64,000 nt of DNA from CAYPNF01 sp964411985 (GCA_964411985.1 CAYPNF010000035.1:26077-90076); one strand, 5' to 3'; positions 39,601-48,970 are shown, counted from the first letter of the stretch. Notes: a model not told the origin generated them from the letters alone. Numbers and translations: made by a program.

Positions 39601-42600
39601 TCCAGAGGCTTTCCGAATCGATCCTCGATGCGAACCAATACGGCCTGGAACTGATCGCTGATTTCTTTGAGGGTCCGGGAATCAAAATCGTCGTCGGACA
39701 CGATCTCGATTGGAGCCACGTTGGTCTTTACGATGTAATAGCTTCCCTCCGCAGAGGGCGGAAGGGTAAAGGTCACCGTCTGCGTGTAGGACTGCCCTGG
39801 CTGCAGAATTCCCTCGTGGGGTGCCGCAAACACCAAATACTGCTTTCCTTTCCCGTCATCCAGCACCGAGTCCGTGCTCAGGTAAACAGAGTCGCCCCAT
39901 CGATCGACATCCGTTACGACGGCCCCGCGGTTCGTCACCGTCCACGACATCGTTACCGTCTTCCCCCCCAACCCCACGGGCGGTACGGTCAGGTTCGTGA
40001 CCTCCAAGTCCGCGGGAGGAACGAGGAATACGTTGATCGGGGTAAACCCAAAATTGCTCCCCTCGATATCCCCAGGCATGTCGGGATTCTGGTTTACGTC
40101 AAAAGCCTGCTCGTAGACCGTGTCACCCGTGTCCGCCCAAACCGCCAAGTGGTAGACACCGTGCAACGACTTGGGAATCGTTACCTGAACCGTATTCTCG
40201 TAGAACTGACCCACCTCCAGCGCACCTCCATGCCCGAATCGCCCGAGCAGAATATCACCGCTCAGAGGAGAATCCGGTTGAGGCACAGGCCGTCCTATGG
40301 CACGGACCAGCCAAACCGCATCCGTCCACGATGCCGGGAACGTCACCCCAGCGCCTTTGTTCGTCACCCGGTAGTGGACCGAGATGGCAGACCCTTCGTA
40401 AACGTCGGCAGGTCCGTTCACATCCGAGGTGACCAGATCCGGAGGCGGTACCGGCGTCACATCGACCGCTATTGCCTGGGATCGATCGTTGTTCGCCTCT
40501 TGGGGATACTCATCCACCCTCGACTCGGAGTCTGCACGAACGACGATGTAGACGGTCCCCGCCACACCCAACTTGATCTGATAATGTCCGCGGCTGCTAT
40601 ACCCCTGAGTGGGGTCGAGCGCACTGCCGTTTGGCAAGCTGCCCAAAAGCAGATCTCCAGAATCCCACTTATGATCCAGGGAGAGATACACCCCGTCAGT
40701 CCACCGGGATCCACCGGTTGGGGTCGAGGCGGGCCCTAGGTTCCTCACCGTCCACTCCACATCGATATATCCTCCGCTCGTCACCGTAAGAGGCGCCTTC
40801 ACCTCCGTAACCTGAAGGTCAGGCCTTGGACGAAGGGCCACCAAGAGCGGCGCATCGGATGTGAAGCGGTTGTTCGACCGGCTGGTTTCCGCGAGCGTCT
40901 CGCTGTTGTTGGTCACCACGATCCAGGAGTAACTCCCCGCCTGAGATGGCAATCGGACGGTCTCGGATCGGGTGTAGGTCTTGCCCGCTTCCAATCCGAT
41001 GGAGCGGCCGTAGTCGCCCAAACGCAAAGCGCGGGAGAAATCCCCACCAGGCGCCAGGTAGATCGTGTCGGTCCAAGTGCCGACTGCGTTATTCGGACCG
41101 TTGTTGCGCACGGTCCAGGAGACCTCTACCGAGTCCTGATCCAATCCCGTGGTGGGTCCCGCAACCACGGTCGCCTCCAAGTCCACCGGAGGAGGCGGAG
41201 TGTAGCTGATCGTGACGACCTCGGAGCGCTTGGTGTTGTTCCCGGTGTACAGGAACTCGAACGGGCCGCCAGTGGTCACAAATACATAATACTGCCCATC
41301 GGCAGTCAACGGCACATCAACTTCAACCGTTCGCGGATAACCATCATCCACACCCAACGCGCCAATGTGACTTATTCCGGCAAGGGTCTCTCTACCCGTG
41401 GCCCCCGTGGGATCTTTGGACCACCATAGCGAATCCGTCCAGGCATCCGTACTGGTAATCCCAATACCCTTGTTGGAGATAACCCAACTGACCTTCAGCT
41501 TGCCTCCGTTGTGGGAGGAACTATCCGCAGTCACCGAATCCACCACCAAATCAGCGTACGGGATGAACATCACATCCACCGGATGCCCTGCCGAGCCCAC
41601 GTTAGCTCCGGTATCGGGCCCTTCAAACACCGCGTTCCCGGCATCCACCGCAACGTAGACATAGAACCTGCCCTGCAGTGCCGAGGCCAGGGTGACGATC
41701 TTGCTTTCCGAATACTCACTACCGACGGGCATGGCGCCGTTGTGTTCCACGCTCGCGATAACCTTATCGTCCCCATTCCCAAAAACCTCGTCAGTGGAGA
41801 GGATGATCCGATCTGTCCACTGATCCACCCGCCCCGCCCCGATTCCCTGATTAGTGACCTTCCAAGCCACCGTGAGATCTACCGGATCACCGATCAGTAG
41901 TGACTGAGCCGTAATGTCAGTAACCTTGAGATCGGCGTACGGGGCCAAGGTCACCAGCATGGCTGAAGATGCGCCGACGTTGTCACCCTCTGCTGCCCCT
42001 TCCACCACCACACCCGTGGCATCGACCTTGATCAGGACGTAGTAGGTTCCGGTACTCCCGTCAGGCACCTGAATGCTCAGATTCGAAGTGTAGCTCTGGC
42101 CGGCATTCAGACTTGCTTCGTGCCGCAGGTCACCCAAAGCCACATCTTCCGCCGACAGAACCTGATCTCTTGAAAGAAAGAGACGATCGATCCACCCGCC
42201 GTCCGCCGACGCCGTCCCACCATTTCTAACGGTCCAGGAACCAGAAATGGTCGCCCCTGACTCCCCATTCGCCGGGATGGTCACACTAGACACCGAGAGG
42301 TTGGGAGCCACCACCATCGTCTTGGTATCCGAGACGCGCGAGTTGTTGTTCTCCGAAGCTCGTTCGAAGACGGTGTTACCCGCGTCTGTAACCACCACCA
42401 CAAAGTACTGTTCGAGCCCAACCACCGGCACAGTGAACGTGGCGGAAGTCTCGTACTGCTCTCCTACGCCCAACGCACTATCACGGCTCAGTGTACCAAG
42501 TTGGGTTGCACCAGTCAGTCCTCCGTCTTTGGAAAGGTAGATCTTGTCGATCCAGGGGCTGCCAGCAGCCGCCCCTCCTGTGTTCTTCACAGTCCATCCA

Positions 42601-45600
42601 ATGGAGATCGAATCACCCAAACGCGCCACCAGGGGAACCGTGATCTGTCGCACTACCAAGTCGGGGACCGGAGCGCCCAAGACGTTCGTGCCGGACGCTG
42701 CACGAGTCACGTTGTTATTCTCCCCCCCCGTCTCGCCAACCTGGCCGAGGCCATCCACTTCCACGAATACAAAGTAGTTCCCTTCAGCCAAGTCGATCGG
42801 GAGGTTGACCGTGGCCGAAGCGGTATAAGTCGCTTGCAGCTCCAGGCCTCCCAAATGCTTAATGGTTCCCAAAAGGAGCTGCTTCGGAATCCCAGCATTG
42901 TTCGTGATATAGATACGGTCCGACCACTCCGTCACGCCGGTGGCGGCAAGCCCATCGTTCTTGATCTGCCATTCAACGCGGATACCTTGTCCGGAAGTCC
43001 CTGACCCTGGCGCTCCTACGGATACCACCTTCAAGTCGGGGAAGAGACCCTCCACCACCCTTACCTGTGCGGCCTGCCTTGCGCTGTTAGCCCGAACATT
43101 CCTGTTTTCATACACGCTGGAGTCCGAGTTAGTGGCAACAATAACGTAGAAGGTACCCGCAGTGCCGGCAGGGAGTTTCCCAGTCCAGGATCCCTGGTAG
43201 CTTGCCCCTTTCTCGAGTTTCCCCGTATGCGTCACTTCCTGCACCACGATGTCATCCCCATCCCCGTATACATCGTTGACCGACAAAACTATCTTGTCTT
43301 TCCAAGATGTAACTTCCTGACCCGGCAGCCCGTTACCCGTGGTTGAATCTCCGAAGTTCGTCACCGTCCACTGGAAGGCATTATCTCCTCCCACCACCAA
43401 CAGTTCTGAAAGAGCCCTTACGCCCCCGATCTCGAGGTCCGCAGCAGGGGTCAAAGAAACTGTCAGCGGCATCGCGGCCCCGACATTGTTCTCCTCGAAG
43501 ATAAACTCCGATACAGCATTCGTAACGTCAGTTTTGATGAAGACGAAATACTCACCCGAGATCCCTTTGGGGAGGACTACGTCCAAACTCGCCAAGGTGC
43601 TGTAGGACGCATTGATACCCAAAACACCCGTGTGCTGCAGCACCCCTAACTCCACATCGTCCCCATCACCATACCTGGCATTGGTCGACAGAACCACCCT
43701 GTCCACCCAGACGGCCTGGGCCGCGGGGGTAGCTACCGCCCCAAAGTTGCCCACGCGCCATTGAACGCGAATCGACTGACCGCTCGCGGCTGCACCGGGA
43801 ACCAGCGTATCTTTGTCGATAATCACCAAATCCGCGAAGCTCAACTCGGAAGTCGGCATGACCGCCGCATCCAAAACATACTGTCCTAGCGGCCCCTCCC
43901 CTCCGTTCGCCACCACGACAGCGTAATAATTGCCAGTAACCGTTACATCGGCGCGCGCGACAGCGTCCGAAGGATTCGTAGCAATCGAAACGACCTGGTT
44001 GGCAGAACTCCGGATTTCCACTAGGGGACGCAGAGTGCTGAGAAGCGGTAGGCGGGTACTCAAAAGGACGGTCTGCCCTGCCTGAACCTCTCCTAGTGAG
44101 AAATAGTCCTCGTCCACATTCCCGCTCTGGCCGGCCATAACGGTTCCCGCCATAGAACCTAAACGCCGGGTACCGTCTGCCCTGAGATTGATCACGTCGG
44201 CGCTTCCAATCGAATCATTGCGATACTCCCGGTCACTCTCCAAATCAATCCCACGCGCCTGCTCCACCCGGATCTCGTAGTTGCCCACCCGGTCATACTC
44301 TTTGACCCGAATGGCGTACTTCCCATCCTCAGGCAAGGTGTATGTCTGGTAGTCACTGCTGTAGGGACCCCCGTCGTTCTCCCCGTCCCACTGCCTCCCA
44401 TCGGGATAGAAAATGTAAAAATACCCGTTGTAACTCCCCCGGTCATCCACCCCCACCGCAATCCGATCCCCCTTCTTGCCCTCAAACGACCACCAGTCAT
44501 TGTCCTCCCGCGGATCCATCGACCCGATCCCATGCCCCACCCAGTACCCGCTGGGACCTTCCACCATCACCAAAGCCGTCGCCTTGTCCTGACTCCCATT
44601 GTCCCGCCCCTCAAACACGTACCCCACAGGCAACACCACCTCAAACTCTCCCGCATAGTTCCCACCCGCACTCCCGTTCCCATCCCCATCCAGCTTGTTC
44701 CCCACCACATCCACCACACTCTCCTTCACCACCAACCGATACTTCCCTGCCCCCATCGGCCCATCCGTCAACACCACGCTCACCACCGTCCCCGTGCTGT
44801 ACACCGGACTCACGCTCAACCCATACACCACATCGTCCCCACTCCCAAACAACCCGTCACTCCCCGCTCCCGTCAATACCAACGCCCCAGCCGCATTCAC
44901 ACTCGCTGCTCCCAACGCCTCGCTAAATTCTACACTGAACGTCCCCAAAACCTCCCCCGTCTTGCCACCGATCGGCAACCGGTTCACCTTCGCCACCACT
45001 GGCGCCACCTCATCCCCCACCTTCACGTCCATCACGTACTGCCCCCACGCCCCAGGCCCCCGGTACGCCACCCCAGCATCCCCAGCCACTTCCATCTCCA
45101 CTAACCCCGTGTACTTCCAAGTCTTGTGCCCCGCATACCACATTCCATTGCCGCCATGCTTGTACGCCCCATTCCAATCCCCTCCACCCTGCGGCTGCCC
45201 GTCCGCCCAGTTCGTTCGCCCCGCACTACTCCCACTCACCCACACCCACTTGCCCTCCTCCACCCGATCCGTCATCCCGATCCACAAATTGTCATAGTCC
45301 CAATTGAAATTGTCCCGCACCCAACTCTCTTCCTCCGCCGTTTCTAAGGTCGCCAGATGCCCACCCAGCTTCACTGCCTCCGCCTCACACTCCTCCCACG
45401 TGCCCCACACCAACTGATACCGGTGCCCCTGATACACCCAGTACGCCGTGCTCACTACCGCATAATAACTGTCATTAGCCGCGATCTTCCCCTTGAAGAC
45501 ACCATCACTCAAATCCTCATCCACCACCGCCTCCCCCTTGCTGTTGACCACCTTCAACACCGGCACCGCCAAACTGCTCCCAGGCAACCTCACGCTTAAC

Positions 45601-48293
45601 TCCACACTGTTCCCTACGTTCAAGACCCCCAAACTATAGTAGTCATCATCCCACTGCCCTCCCTGCCTCCACATCAACGTACCAGCCACCACTCCCTTCT
45701 GCACATTGCCATCCTGCACAAACGTCAGCCCATTGGCCCCGCCAATCGAGTCATTGCGATACTCCCGGTCACTCTCCAAATCAATCCCACGCGCCTGCTC
45801 CACCCGGATCTCGTAGTTGCCCACCCGGTCATACTCTTTGACCCGAATGGCGTACTTCCCATCCTCAGGCAAGGTGTATGTCTGGTAGTCACTGCTGTAG
45901 GGACCCCCGTCGTTCTCCCCGTCCCACTGCCTCCCATCGGGATAGAAAATGTAAAAATACCCGTTGTAACTCCCCCGGTCATCCACCCCCACCGCAATCC
46001 GATCCCCCTTCTTGCCCTCAAACGACCACCAGTCATTGTCCTCCCGCGGATCCATCGACCCGATCCCATGCCCCACCCAGTACCCGCTGGGACCTTCCAC
46101 CATCACCAAAGCCGTCGCCTTGTCCTGACTCCCATTGTCCCGCCCCTCAAACACGTACCCCACAGGCAACACCACCTCAAACTCTCCCGCATAGTTCCCA
46201 CCCGCACTCCCGTTCCCATCCCCATCCAGCTTGTTCCCCACCACATCCACCACACTCTCCTTCACCACCAACCGATACTTCCCTGCCCCCATCGGCCCAT
46301 CCGTCAACACCACGCTCACCACCGTCCCCGTGCTGTACACCGGACTCACGCTCAACCCATACACCACATCGTCCCCACTCCCAAACAACCCGTCACTCCC
46401 CGCTCCCGTCAATACCAACGCCCCAGCCGCATTCACACTCGCTGCTCCCAACGCCTCGCTAAATTCTACACTGAACGTCCCCAAAACCTCCCCCGTCTTG
46501 CCACCGATCGGCAACCGGTTCACCTTCGCCACCACTGGCGCCACCTCATCCCCCACCTTCACGTCCATCACGTACTGCCCCCACGCCCCAGGCCCCCGGT
46601 ACGCCACCCCAGCATCCCCAGCCACTTCCATCTCCACTAACCCCGTGTACTTCCAAGTCTTGTGCCCCGCATACCACATTCCATTGCCGCCATGCTTGTA
46701 CGCCCCATTCCAATCCCCTCCACCCTGCGGCTGCCCGTCCGCCCAGTTCGTTCGCCCCGCACTACTCCCACTCACCCACACCCACTTGCCCTCCTCCACC
46801 CGATCCGTCATCCCGATCCACAAATTGTCATAGTCCCAATTGAAATTGTCCCGCACCCAACTCTCTTCCTCCGCCGTTTCTAAGGTCGCCAGATGCCCAC
46901 CCAGCTTCACTGCCTCCGCCTCACACTCCTCCCACGTGCCCCACACCAACTGATACCGGTGCCCCTGATACACCCAGTACGCCGTGCTCACTACCGCATA
47001 ATAACTGTCATTAGCCGCGATCTTCCCCTTGAAGACACCATCACTCAAATCCTCATCCACCACCGCCTCCCCCTTGCTGTTGACCACCTTCAACACCGGC
47101 ACCGCCAGACTGCTCCCAGGCAGCCTCACGCTCAACTCCACACTGTTCCCTACATTCAAGACCCCCAAACTATAGTAGTCATCGTCCCACTGCCCTCCCT
47201 GCCTCCACATCAATGTACCAGCTACCGTCCCCTTCTTGCTGCTTCCAAACGGAACCAAGGTCAGGGCGTTGGCGCGCTCGATGGCATCATTGCTGTACTC
47301 ACGATCGTATTCCATCCCAATGCCCCGGGCCAAAGTCACCGTAAGCGTGTAGGCGCCCTCGCCGGAATAACAGGCCACCCGCGCGTAGTAAGTTCCGCTG
47401 GAGGGTACCACGTACCCGGAGATCAAGTCGTTGCTGTAGGGGCCTCCATCATTGTCGCTTGCCACCTCGCCATCGGCAGAATTCCTCAGATGCAGGTAGG
47501 AGCTGGCTGCAGTATCCAAACTAATGGATACAATGTCGCCGGCAAGCGCGCTGAACTTGAAGTAGTCGACATCGGACGCACTCTCGGACGAAGACGTTAC
47601 GTGGCTAACGAAGAAACCGCTTCCCGCCAACTCTTCCGCTAAGGTAAGGCTTGCGGCGGAGTCAATGCTGTTTCCTACATCAGCGGCTTGGAGGCGAAGG
47701 GCGGAACGGTTGGACGAGAGAACACTGCCTTCTCCTTTTGAGGCAGCTTCTGTCTGAATTTCTATAGCGTTTATCTGCAGACTGTTACCATCTTGCTGAG
47801 TTGCCGCTGGGGGTCCATTAGCACCACGAAGTGTCTCCACCAATCGCTCGGCAACTGGAGAATCCTGATAGGCCAAGCCTGTCGACAAAACCAAGGTCGC
47901 GTCTGTTCCGTCGAAGGTGGACGAAGTCGCCAAGAGGCTACTTTCGGTCGCCGAGAGCACCGCCCTTTCAGGACTTGGCTGAACCTCAGTCGCGGCCCCA
48001 CTATCATCAATAGTACTAATCTCATCCGCCTCACCCATCGCAAACACCGGCGCTGCGTCGGTCAAGGCCGAGGGAAGAATCGACTCCATTTCAGGATGGG
48101 CTGAACCGCCGGCGGCATCACTCTGCGGGTGCTGGTTTTCACCTTGCTCAAAAGCCACCATGACCCGCTGGGCCCCGAATTGATCCTCCATGGAATCATC
48201 CCCAGCCGAACCCATCAACAAGGGATCAGCAGCCAGCAACAGCCTTTGCTCGAGCTGCTCCACTTGAAACAAATTGGCGGCGTTGCTGGTCAT
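36696..48293 (-). CDS. Giant LEPR-XLL-like, C-type-lectin and CARDB repeat surface protein (3865 aa)
   Basis: 3865 residues from ATG 48293, with GGGAG (48306-48302) eight bases upstream; a TTG five codons earlier is less likely. The N-terminus (FQVEQLEQRLLLAADP, residues 9-24) closely resembles the LEPR-XLL motif found at the start of very large Planctomycetes/Verrucomicrobia surface proteins; no classic signal peptide is present. Then: a PPC-like beta domain (~218-318); two near-identical ~500-residue blocks (~353-851 and ~865-1363), each with a C-type-lectin-like domain (GHRYQLV, WEECEAEAVKLGGHLATLET, NLWIGMTD, WVWVSG, NWADGQPQGGGDWN), an Ig-like segment and a PPC-like segment; another PPC-like domain; 15 CARDB repeats (~1480-3460; P/A-DL-V, W-V-N-G, DRIYLS, VxTDxxxxVxE); and a ~350-residue C-terminus. 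Start and stop overlap the neighbouring genes by ATGA. Likely a surface adhesin. Confidence 0.92.
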   Translation of the reverse strand: MTSNAANLFQVEQLEQRLLLAADPLLMGSAGDDSMEDQFGAQRVMVAFEQGENQHPQSDAAGGSAHPEMESILPSALTDAAPVFAMGEADEISTIDDSGAATEVQPSPERAVLSATESSLLATSSTFDGTDATLVLSTGLAYQDSPVAERLVETLRGANGPPAATQQDGNSLQINAIEIQTEAASKGEGSVLSSNRSALRLQAADVGNSIDSAASLTLAEELAGSGFFVSHVTSSSESASDVDYFKFSALAGDIVSISLDTAASSYLHLRNSADGEVASDNDGGPYSNDLISGYVVPSSGTYYARVACYSGEGAYTLTVTLARGIGMEYDREYSNDAIERANALTLVPFGSSKKGTVAGTLMWRQGGQWDDDYYSLGVLNVGNSVELSVRLPGSSLAVPVLKVVNSKGEAVVDEDLSDGVFKGKIAANDSYYAVVSTAYWVYQGHRYQLVWGTWEECEAEAVKLGGHLATLETAEEESWVRDNFNWDYDNLWIGMTDRVEEGKWVWVSGSSAGRTNWADGQPQGGGDWNGAYKHGGNGMWYAGHKTWKYTGLVEMEVAGDAGVAYRGPGAWGQYVMDVKVGDEVAPVVAKVNRLPIGGKTGEVLGTFSVEFSEALGAASVNAAGALVLTGAGSDGLFGSGDDVVYGLSVSPVYSTGTVVSVVLTDGPMGAGKYRLVVKESVVDVVGNKLDGDGNGSAGGNYAGEFEVVLPVGYVFEGRDNGSQDKATALVMVEGPSGYWVGHGIGSMDPREDNDWWSFEGKKGDRIAVGVDDRGSYNGYFYIFYPDGRQWDGENDGGPYSSDYQTYTLPEDGKYAIRVKEYDRVGNYEIRVEQARGIDLESDREYRNDSIGGANGLTFVQDGNVQKGVVAGTLMWRQGGQWDDDYYSLGVLNVGNSVELSVRLPGSSLAVPVLKVVNSKGEAVVDEDLSDGVFKGKIAANDSYYAVVSTAYWVYQGHRYQLVWGTWEECEAEAVKLGGHLATLETAEEESWVRDNFNWDYDNLWIGMTDRVEEGKWVWVSGSSAGRTNWADGQPQGGGDWNGAYKHGGNGMWYAGHKTWKYTGLVEMEVAGDAGVAYRGPGAWGQYVMDVKVGDEVAPVVAKVNRLPIGGKTGEVLGTFSVEFSEALGAASVNAAGALVLTGAGSDGLFGSGDDVVYGLSVSPVYSTGTVVSVVLTDGPMGAGKYRLVVKESVVDVVGNKLDGDGNGSAGGNYAGEFEVVLPVGYVFEGRDNGSQDKATALVMVEGPSGYWVGHGIGSMDPREDNDWWSFEGKKGDRIAVGVDDRGSYNGYFYIFYPDGRQWDGENDGGPYSSDYQTYTLPEDGKYAIRVKEYDRVGNYEIRVEQARGIDLESDREYRNDSIGSADVINLRADGTRRLGSMAGTVMAGQSGNVDEDYFSLGEVQAGQTVLLSTRLPLLSTLRPLVEIRSSANQVVSIATNPSDAVARADVTVTGNYYAVVVANGGEGPLGQYVLDAAVMPTSELSFADLVIIDKDTLVPGAAASGQSIRVQWRVGNFGAVATPAAQAVWVDRVVLSTNARYGDGDDVELGVLQHTGVLGINASYSTLASLDVVLPKGISGEYFVFIKTDVTNAVSEFIFEENNVGAAMPLTVSLTPAADLEIGGVRALSELLVVGGDNAFQWTVTNFGDSTTGNGLPGQEVTSWKDKIVLSVNDVYGDGDDIVVQEVTHTGKLEKGASYQGSWTGKLPAGTAGTFYVIVATNSDSSVYENRNVRANSARQAAQVRVVEGLFPDLKVVSVGAPGSGTSGQGIRVEWQIKNDGLAATGVTEWSDRIYITNNAGIPKQLLLGTIKHLGGLELQATYTASATVNLPIDLAEGNYFVFVEVDGLGQVGETGGENNNVTRAASGTNVLGAPVPDLVVRQITVPLVARLGDSISIGWTVKNTGGAAAGSPWIDKIYLSKDGGLTGATQLGTLSRDSALGVGEQYETSATFTVPVVGLEQYFVVVVTDAGNTVFERASENNNSRVSDTKTMVVAPNLSVSSVTIPANGESGATISGSWTVRNGGTASADGGWIDRLFLSRDQVLSAEDVALGDLRHEASLNAGQSYTSNLSIQVPDGSTGTYYVLIKVDATGVVVEGAAEGDNVGASSAMLVTLAPYADLKVTDITAQSLLIGDPVDLTVAWKVTNQGIGAGRVDQWTDRIILSTDEVFGNGDDKVIASVEHNGAMPVGSEYSESKIVTLASALQGRFYVYVAVDAGNAVFEGPDTGANVGSAGHPVDVMFIPYADLVVDSVTADSSSHNGGKLKVSWVISNKGIGITSTDAWTDSLWWSKDPTGATGRETLAGISHIGALGVDDGYPRTVEVDVPLTADGQYYVFVTTGGPFEFLYTGNNTKRSEVVTISYTPPPPVDLEATVVAGPTTGLDQDSVEVSWTVRNNGPNNAVGTWTDTIYLAPGGDFSRALRLGDYGRSIGLEAGKTYTRSETVRLPSQAGSYSWIVVTNNSETLAETSRSNNRFTSDAPLLVALRPRPDLQVTEVKAPLTVTSGGYIDVEWTVRNLGPASTPTGGSRWTDGVYLSLDHKWDSGDLLLGSLPNGSALDPTQGYSSRGHYQIKLGVAGTVYIVVRADSESRVDEYPQEANNDRSQAIAVDVTPVPPPDLVTSDVNGPADVYEGSAISVHYRVTNKGAGVTFPASWTDAVWLVRAIGRPVPQPDSPLSGDILLGRFGHGGALEVGQFYENTVQVTIPKSLHGVYHLAVWADTGDTVYEQAFDVNQNPDMPGDIEGSNFGFTPINVFLVPPADLEVTNLTVPPVGLGGKTVTMSWTVTNRGAVVTDVDRWGDSVYLSTDSVLDDGKGKQYLVFAAPHEGILQPGQSYTQTVTFTLPPSAEGSYYIVKTNVAPIEIVSDDDFDSRTLKEISDQFQAVLVRIEDRFGKPLDEVSSEDLNKLSRKDLLDILVGPGQQGDRLVFEGPWDKNNTRSAASKVSNVPADLTVRVLQVPSTATSDEAIELSWEVKNVGAGSVWEGTTRWYDNIFLSPDPPDRPFDVRRATFLARVVHSATNPLRPGDSYVGQASVTLPQGISGRRFIYVLTDYNPADWRPAPIDHDAAKPGEFPSWPGFFSQRVWENGANENNIAGSAPINVLFREPDLQVVPVSIAGTGMSSGYVALSFKVANLGSRATRVGVWFDRIFISQDQSLDQYDQMIGSLRHEGVLGIGGEYTVTTSVRLPDNIQGDFYLIVFADSEHGNYGGYGYPYPSTQSSPRITAGGDGAVREYQNEDNNSYVSPIKVQLQQLPDLVVTEVTSQLRVYTGESFTLSYGVKNDSVGDVSDRQSAWYDQIYLSRDQYLDAASDPYVGLVSHTGGLASAATYTVSNQYRLPRGLLGAYYVFVVTDVPTGSTPTTAVYEGSKEGNNARATLVPMLIELPPPSDLQVVDPITVPTTAVSGGAIEISWNVKNFSTEKAQGYWTDAVYLSTDAVWDIGDRLVGKVDHGSVKSMATLNSGESYNATLKTRLPALLPQGYRIIVRTDIYDDVNEGAFNKNNMRTSAEAVQVTVETLVLNVSASSTLTTGQEALFRVLVPAGETLEVSLSSSNASAANELYLRYEDLPNSIHYDAAPTGHMWADQVIRVPATKAGYYYVLARGASVPGSETITLKARLLPFGIVDVSPDTGGDGRYVTFKITGAKFDPAATVKLIRPQLGEYLPVTYKRVDATLIIAVFDLRNAPHGLYDVQVANPDGAVSRVPYRYLVERALPLDLTVGLGGPAHLDLGEVGWYGVGIYSLTNVDAPYVHLEFGVPRLAASSGGLIPGEKLVFRTNLSGNPSVVGVPWAELDPVVNLGGDLMAPGFTYDFVNQGYAALTFTADTYPELRRLLKEDPKFLDNLMGFELEDLAFSFISRLRQLP
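36717..36735 (-). other. Possible -1 frameshift site joining the two giant ORFs
   Basis: On the minus strand the first ORF reads GCT TTT AGT TTT ATA TCC and stops 13 codons after AGT. A one-base slip back on the TTTT run (36726-36723) enters the frame of the second ORF, which is open from just after a TAG here (TTT TAT ATC CAG GCT GCG GCA ACT CCC ATG). Inserting one T would fuse both ORFs without any stop. The second ORF's ATG has no Shine-Dalgarno sequence. Confidence 0.5.
44205..45700 (-). repeat. Tandem duplication, copy A (C-type lectin block)
   Basis: Matches 45741-47236 at an offset of exactly 1536 bp (512 codons). From about 44215 to 45571 I see no difference between the copies; the few changes seen in 45572-45680 are silent. 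The block encodes lectin-like, Ig-like and PPC-like modules. The plus strand here is unusually C-rich and G-poor (coding strand G-rich) compared with flanks. Confidence 0.95.
45741..47236 (-). repeat. Tandem duplication, copy B (C-type lectin block)
   Basis: Partner of 44205-45700, nearer the protein N-terminus. Divergence at both outer ends is abrupt: beyond ~47220 and before ~45745 the sequences are only loosely alike, as expected for a larger, older repeat whose core was recently homogenised or duplicated. Confidence 0.95.
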
Positions 48294-48970
48294 TCTAGAG
48301 GCTCCCAACGAGAGCTAAAGCACCTCCCAAGGCAGACCCAACCGAACACGGCAGAACCGAGCAGAAATAGCGAGGAAGTCCCAGGCTCGGGAATGACTGA
48401 AAGCTTGGCTTGGCCAAAGGATATCTGAGAATCCAACTTGGTCCCGTCTGCTGCGACAAAGATGTCTTCGGTTTGCCCTAGAGTACGGAAAAGCTCCAAA
48501 CGAAGGTCGTATTCCCCCATAAAAAGCGGACGGAACTGAAAGGTCGAAAGCAGGGTGTCCCCGTAGTACTGAATGGGGTCGCCGAAGAAGTTGACCGTGC
48601 CCTTGACGCCCGCCAAGCCAGCGGTCGTTTCAACGACGGCGTTAGCGCCTTCAGGGCCGTTGAAATCCAAGGCTGCCGGTATCGTAATATCTGCAGGATT
48701 CAAGGCCGCTCCACACGCTGGGTCATAGAGCAAACGAAAGCCGTAGCTGAAAAGCGCCACTGGGGTGGTGGAAGTGAATTCCACTCGGATGGGTATAGCT
48801 TCCCCCGCCTTCACGGAATACGCGCCTGCGTCAAATCCAACACGCAATTCGTCAGCCCCTGCTAACAAAGCAACGTGTCCGCCCACGAGCGCAACAATGT
48901 GTACCCCACAGCGCATAGACTCAGAACCGCAGTCAAATGCCCTCAGAAAAGGACCTGCCGAGCCAAACAT
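48290..48970 (-). CDS. PEP-CTERM protein with cohesin-like domain
   Basis: 226 residues from ATG 48970, supported by AAGAGGT (48982-48976) five bases upstream; ATG 48916 (MRCGVHIVALVGGHVALLAGA) is an alternative that would give a shorter signal peptide but has no ribosome site. Residues ~45-185 form one beta-rich domain (VKAGEAIPIRVEFTSTTP, YGFRLLYDPACGAAL, LLSTFQFRPLFMGEYDLRL) whose pattern resembles cohesin or cohesin-like PEP-CTERM proteins. The tail has the sorting signal: PEPGTSSLFLLGS, hydrophobic stretch, then arginines. Such proteins are cleaved and sorted by an exosortase, not seen in this window. The stop overlaps the start of the giant LEPR-XLL-like gene by ATGA, so it is the lead gene of that operon and could help anchor the giant dockerin-bearing product (inference). 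Confidence 0.88.
   Translation of the reverse strand: MFGSAGPFLRAFDCGSESMRCGVHIVALVGGHVALLAGADELRVGFDAGAYSVKAGEAIPIRVEFTSTTPVALFSYGFRLLYDPACGAALNPADITIPAALDFNGPEGANAVVETTAGLAGVKGTVNFFGDPIQYYGDTLLSTFQFRPLFMGEYDLRLELFRTLGQTEDIFVAADGTKLDSQISFGQAKLSVIPEPGTSSLFLLGSAVFGWVCLGRCFSSRWEPLE

Noticed and set aside
44342..46833. Repeated plus-strand open frames opposite the lectin blocks, rich in Pro, His and Thr
   Set aside because: They are antisense shadows of the C-rich tandem duplication; the duplicated minus-strand frame has real lectin and Ig-like domains.
44205..47236. CRISPR-like or IS-like explanation for the repeats
   Set aside because: Only two long copies, in frame within one ORF, with no short repeat-spacer pattern, no terminal inverted repeats and no transposase.
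36696..48293. ATGA overlap as proof of two separate giant genes
   Set aside because: Such overlaps are common in this window, but here there is no ribosome site and the downstream protein lacks an export signal, so the overlap alone does not decide between two genes and one split gene.
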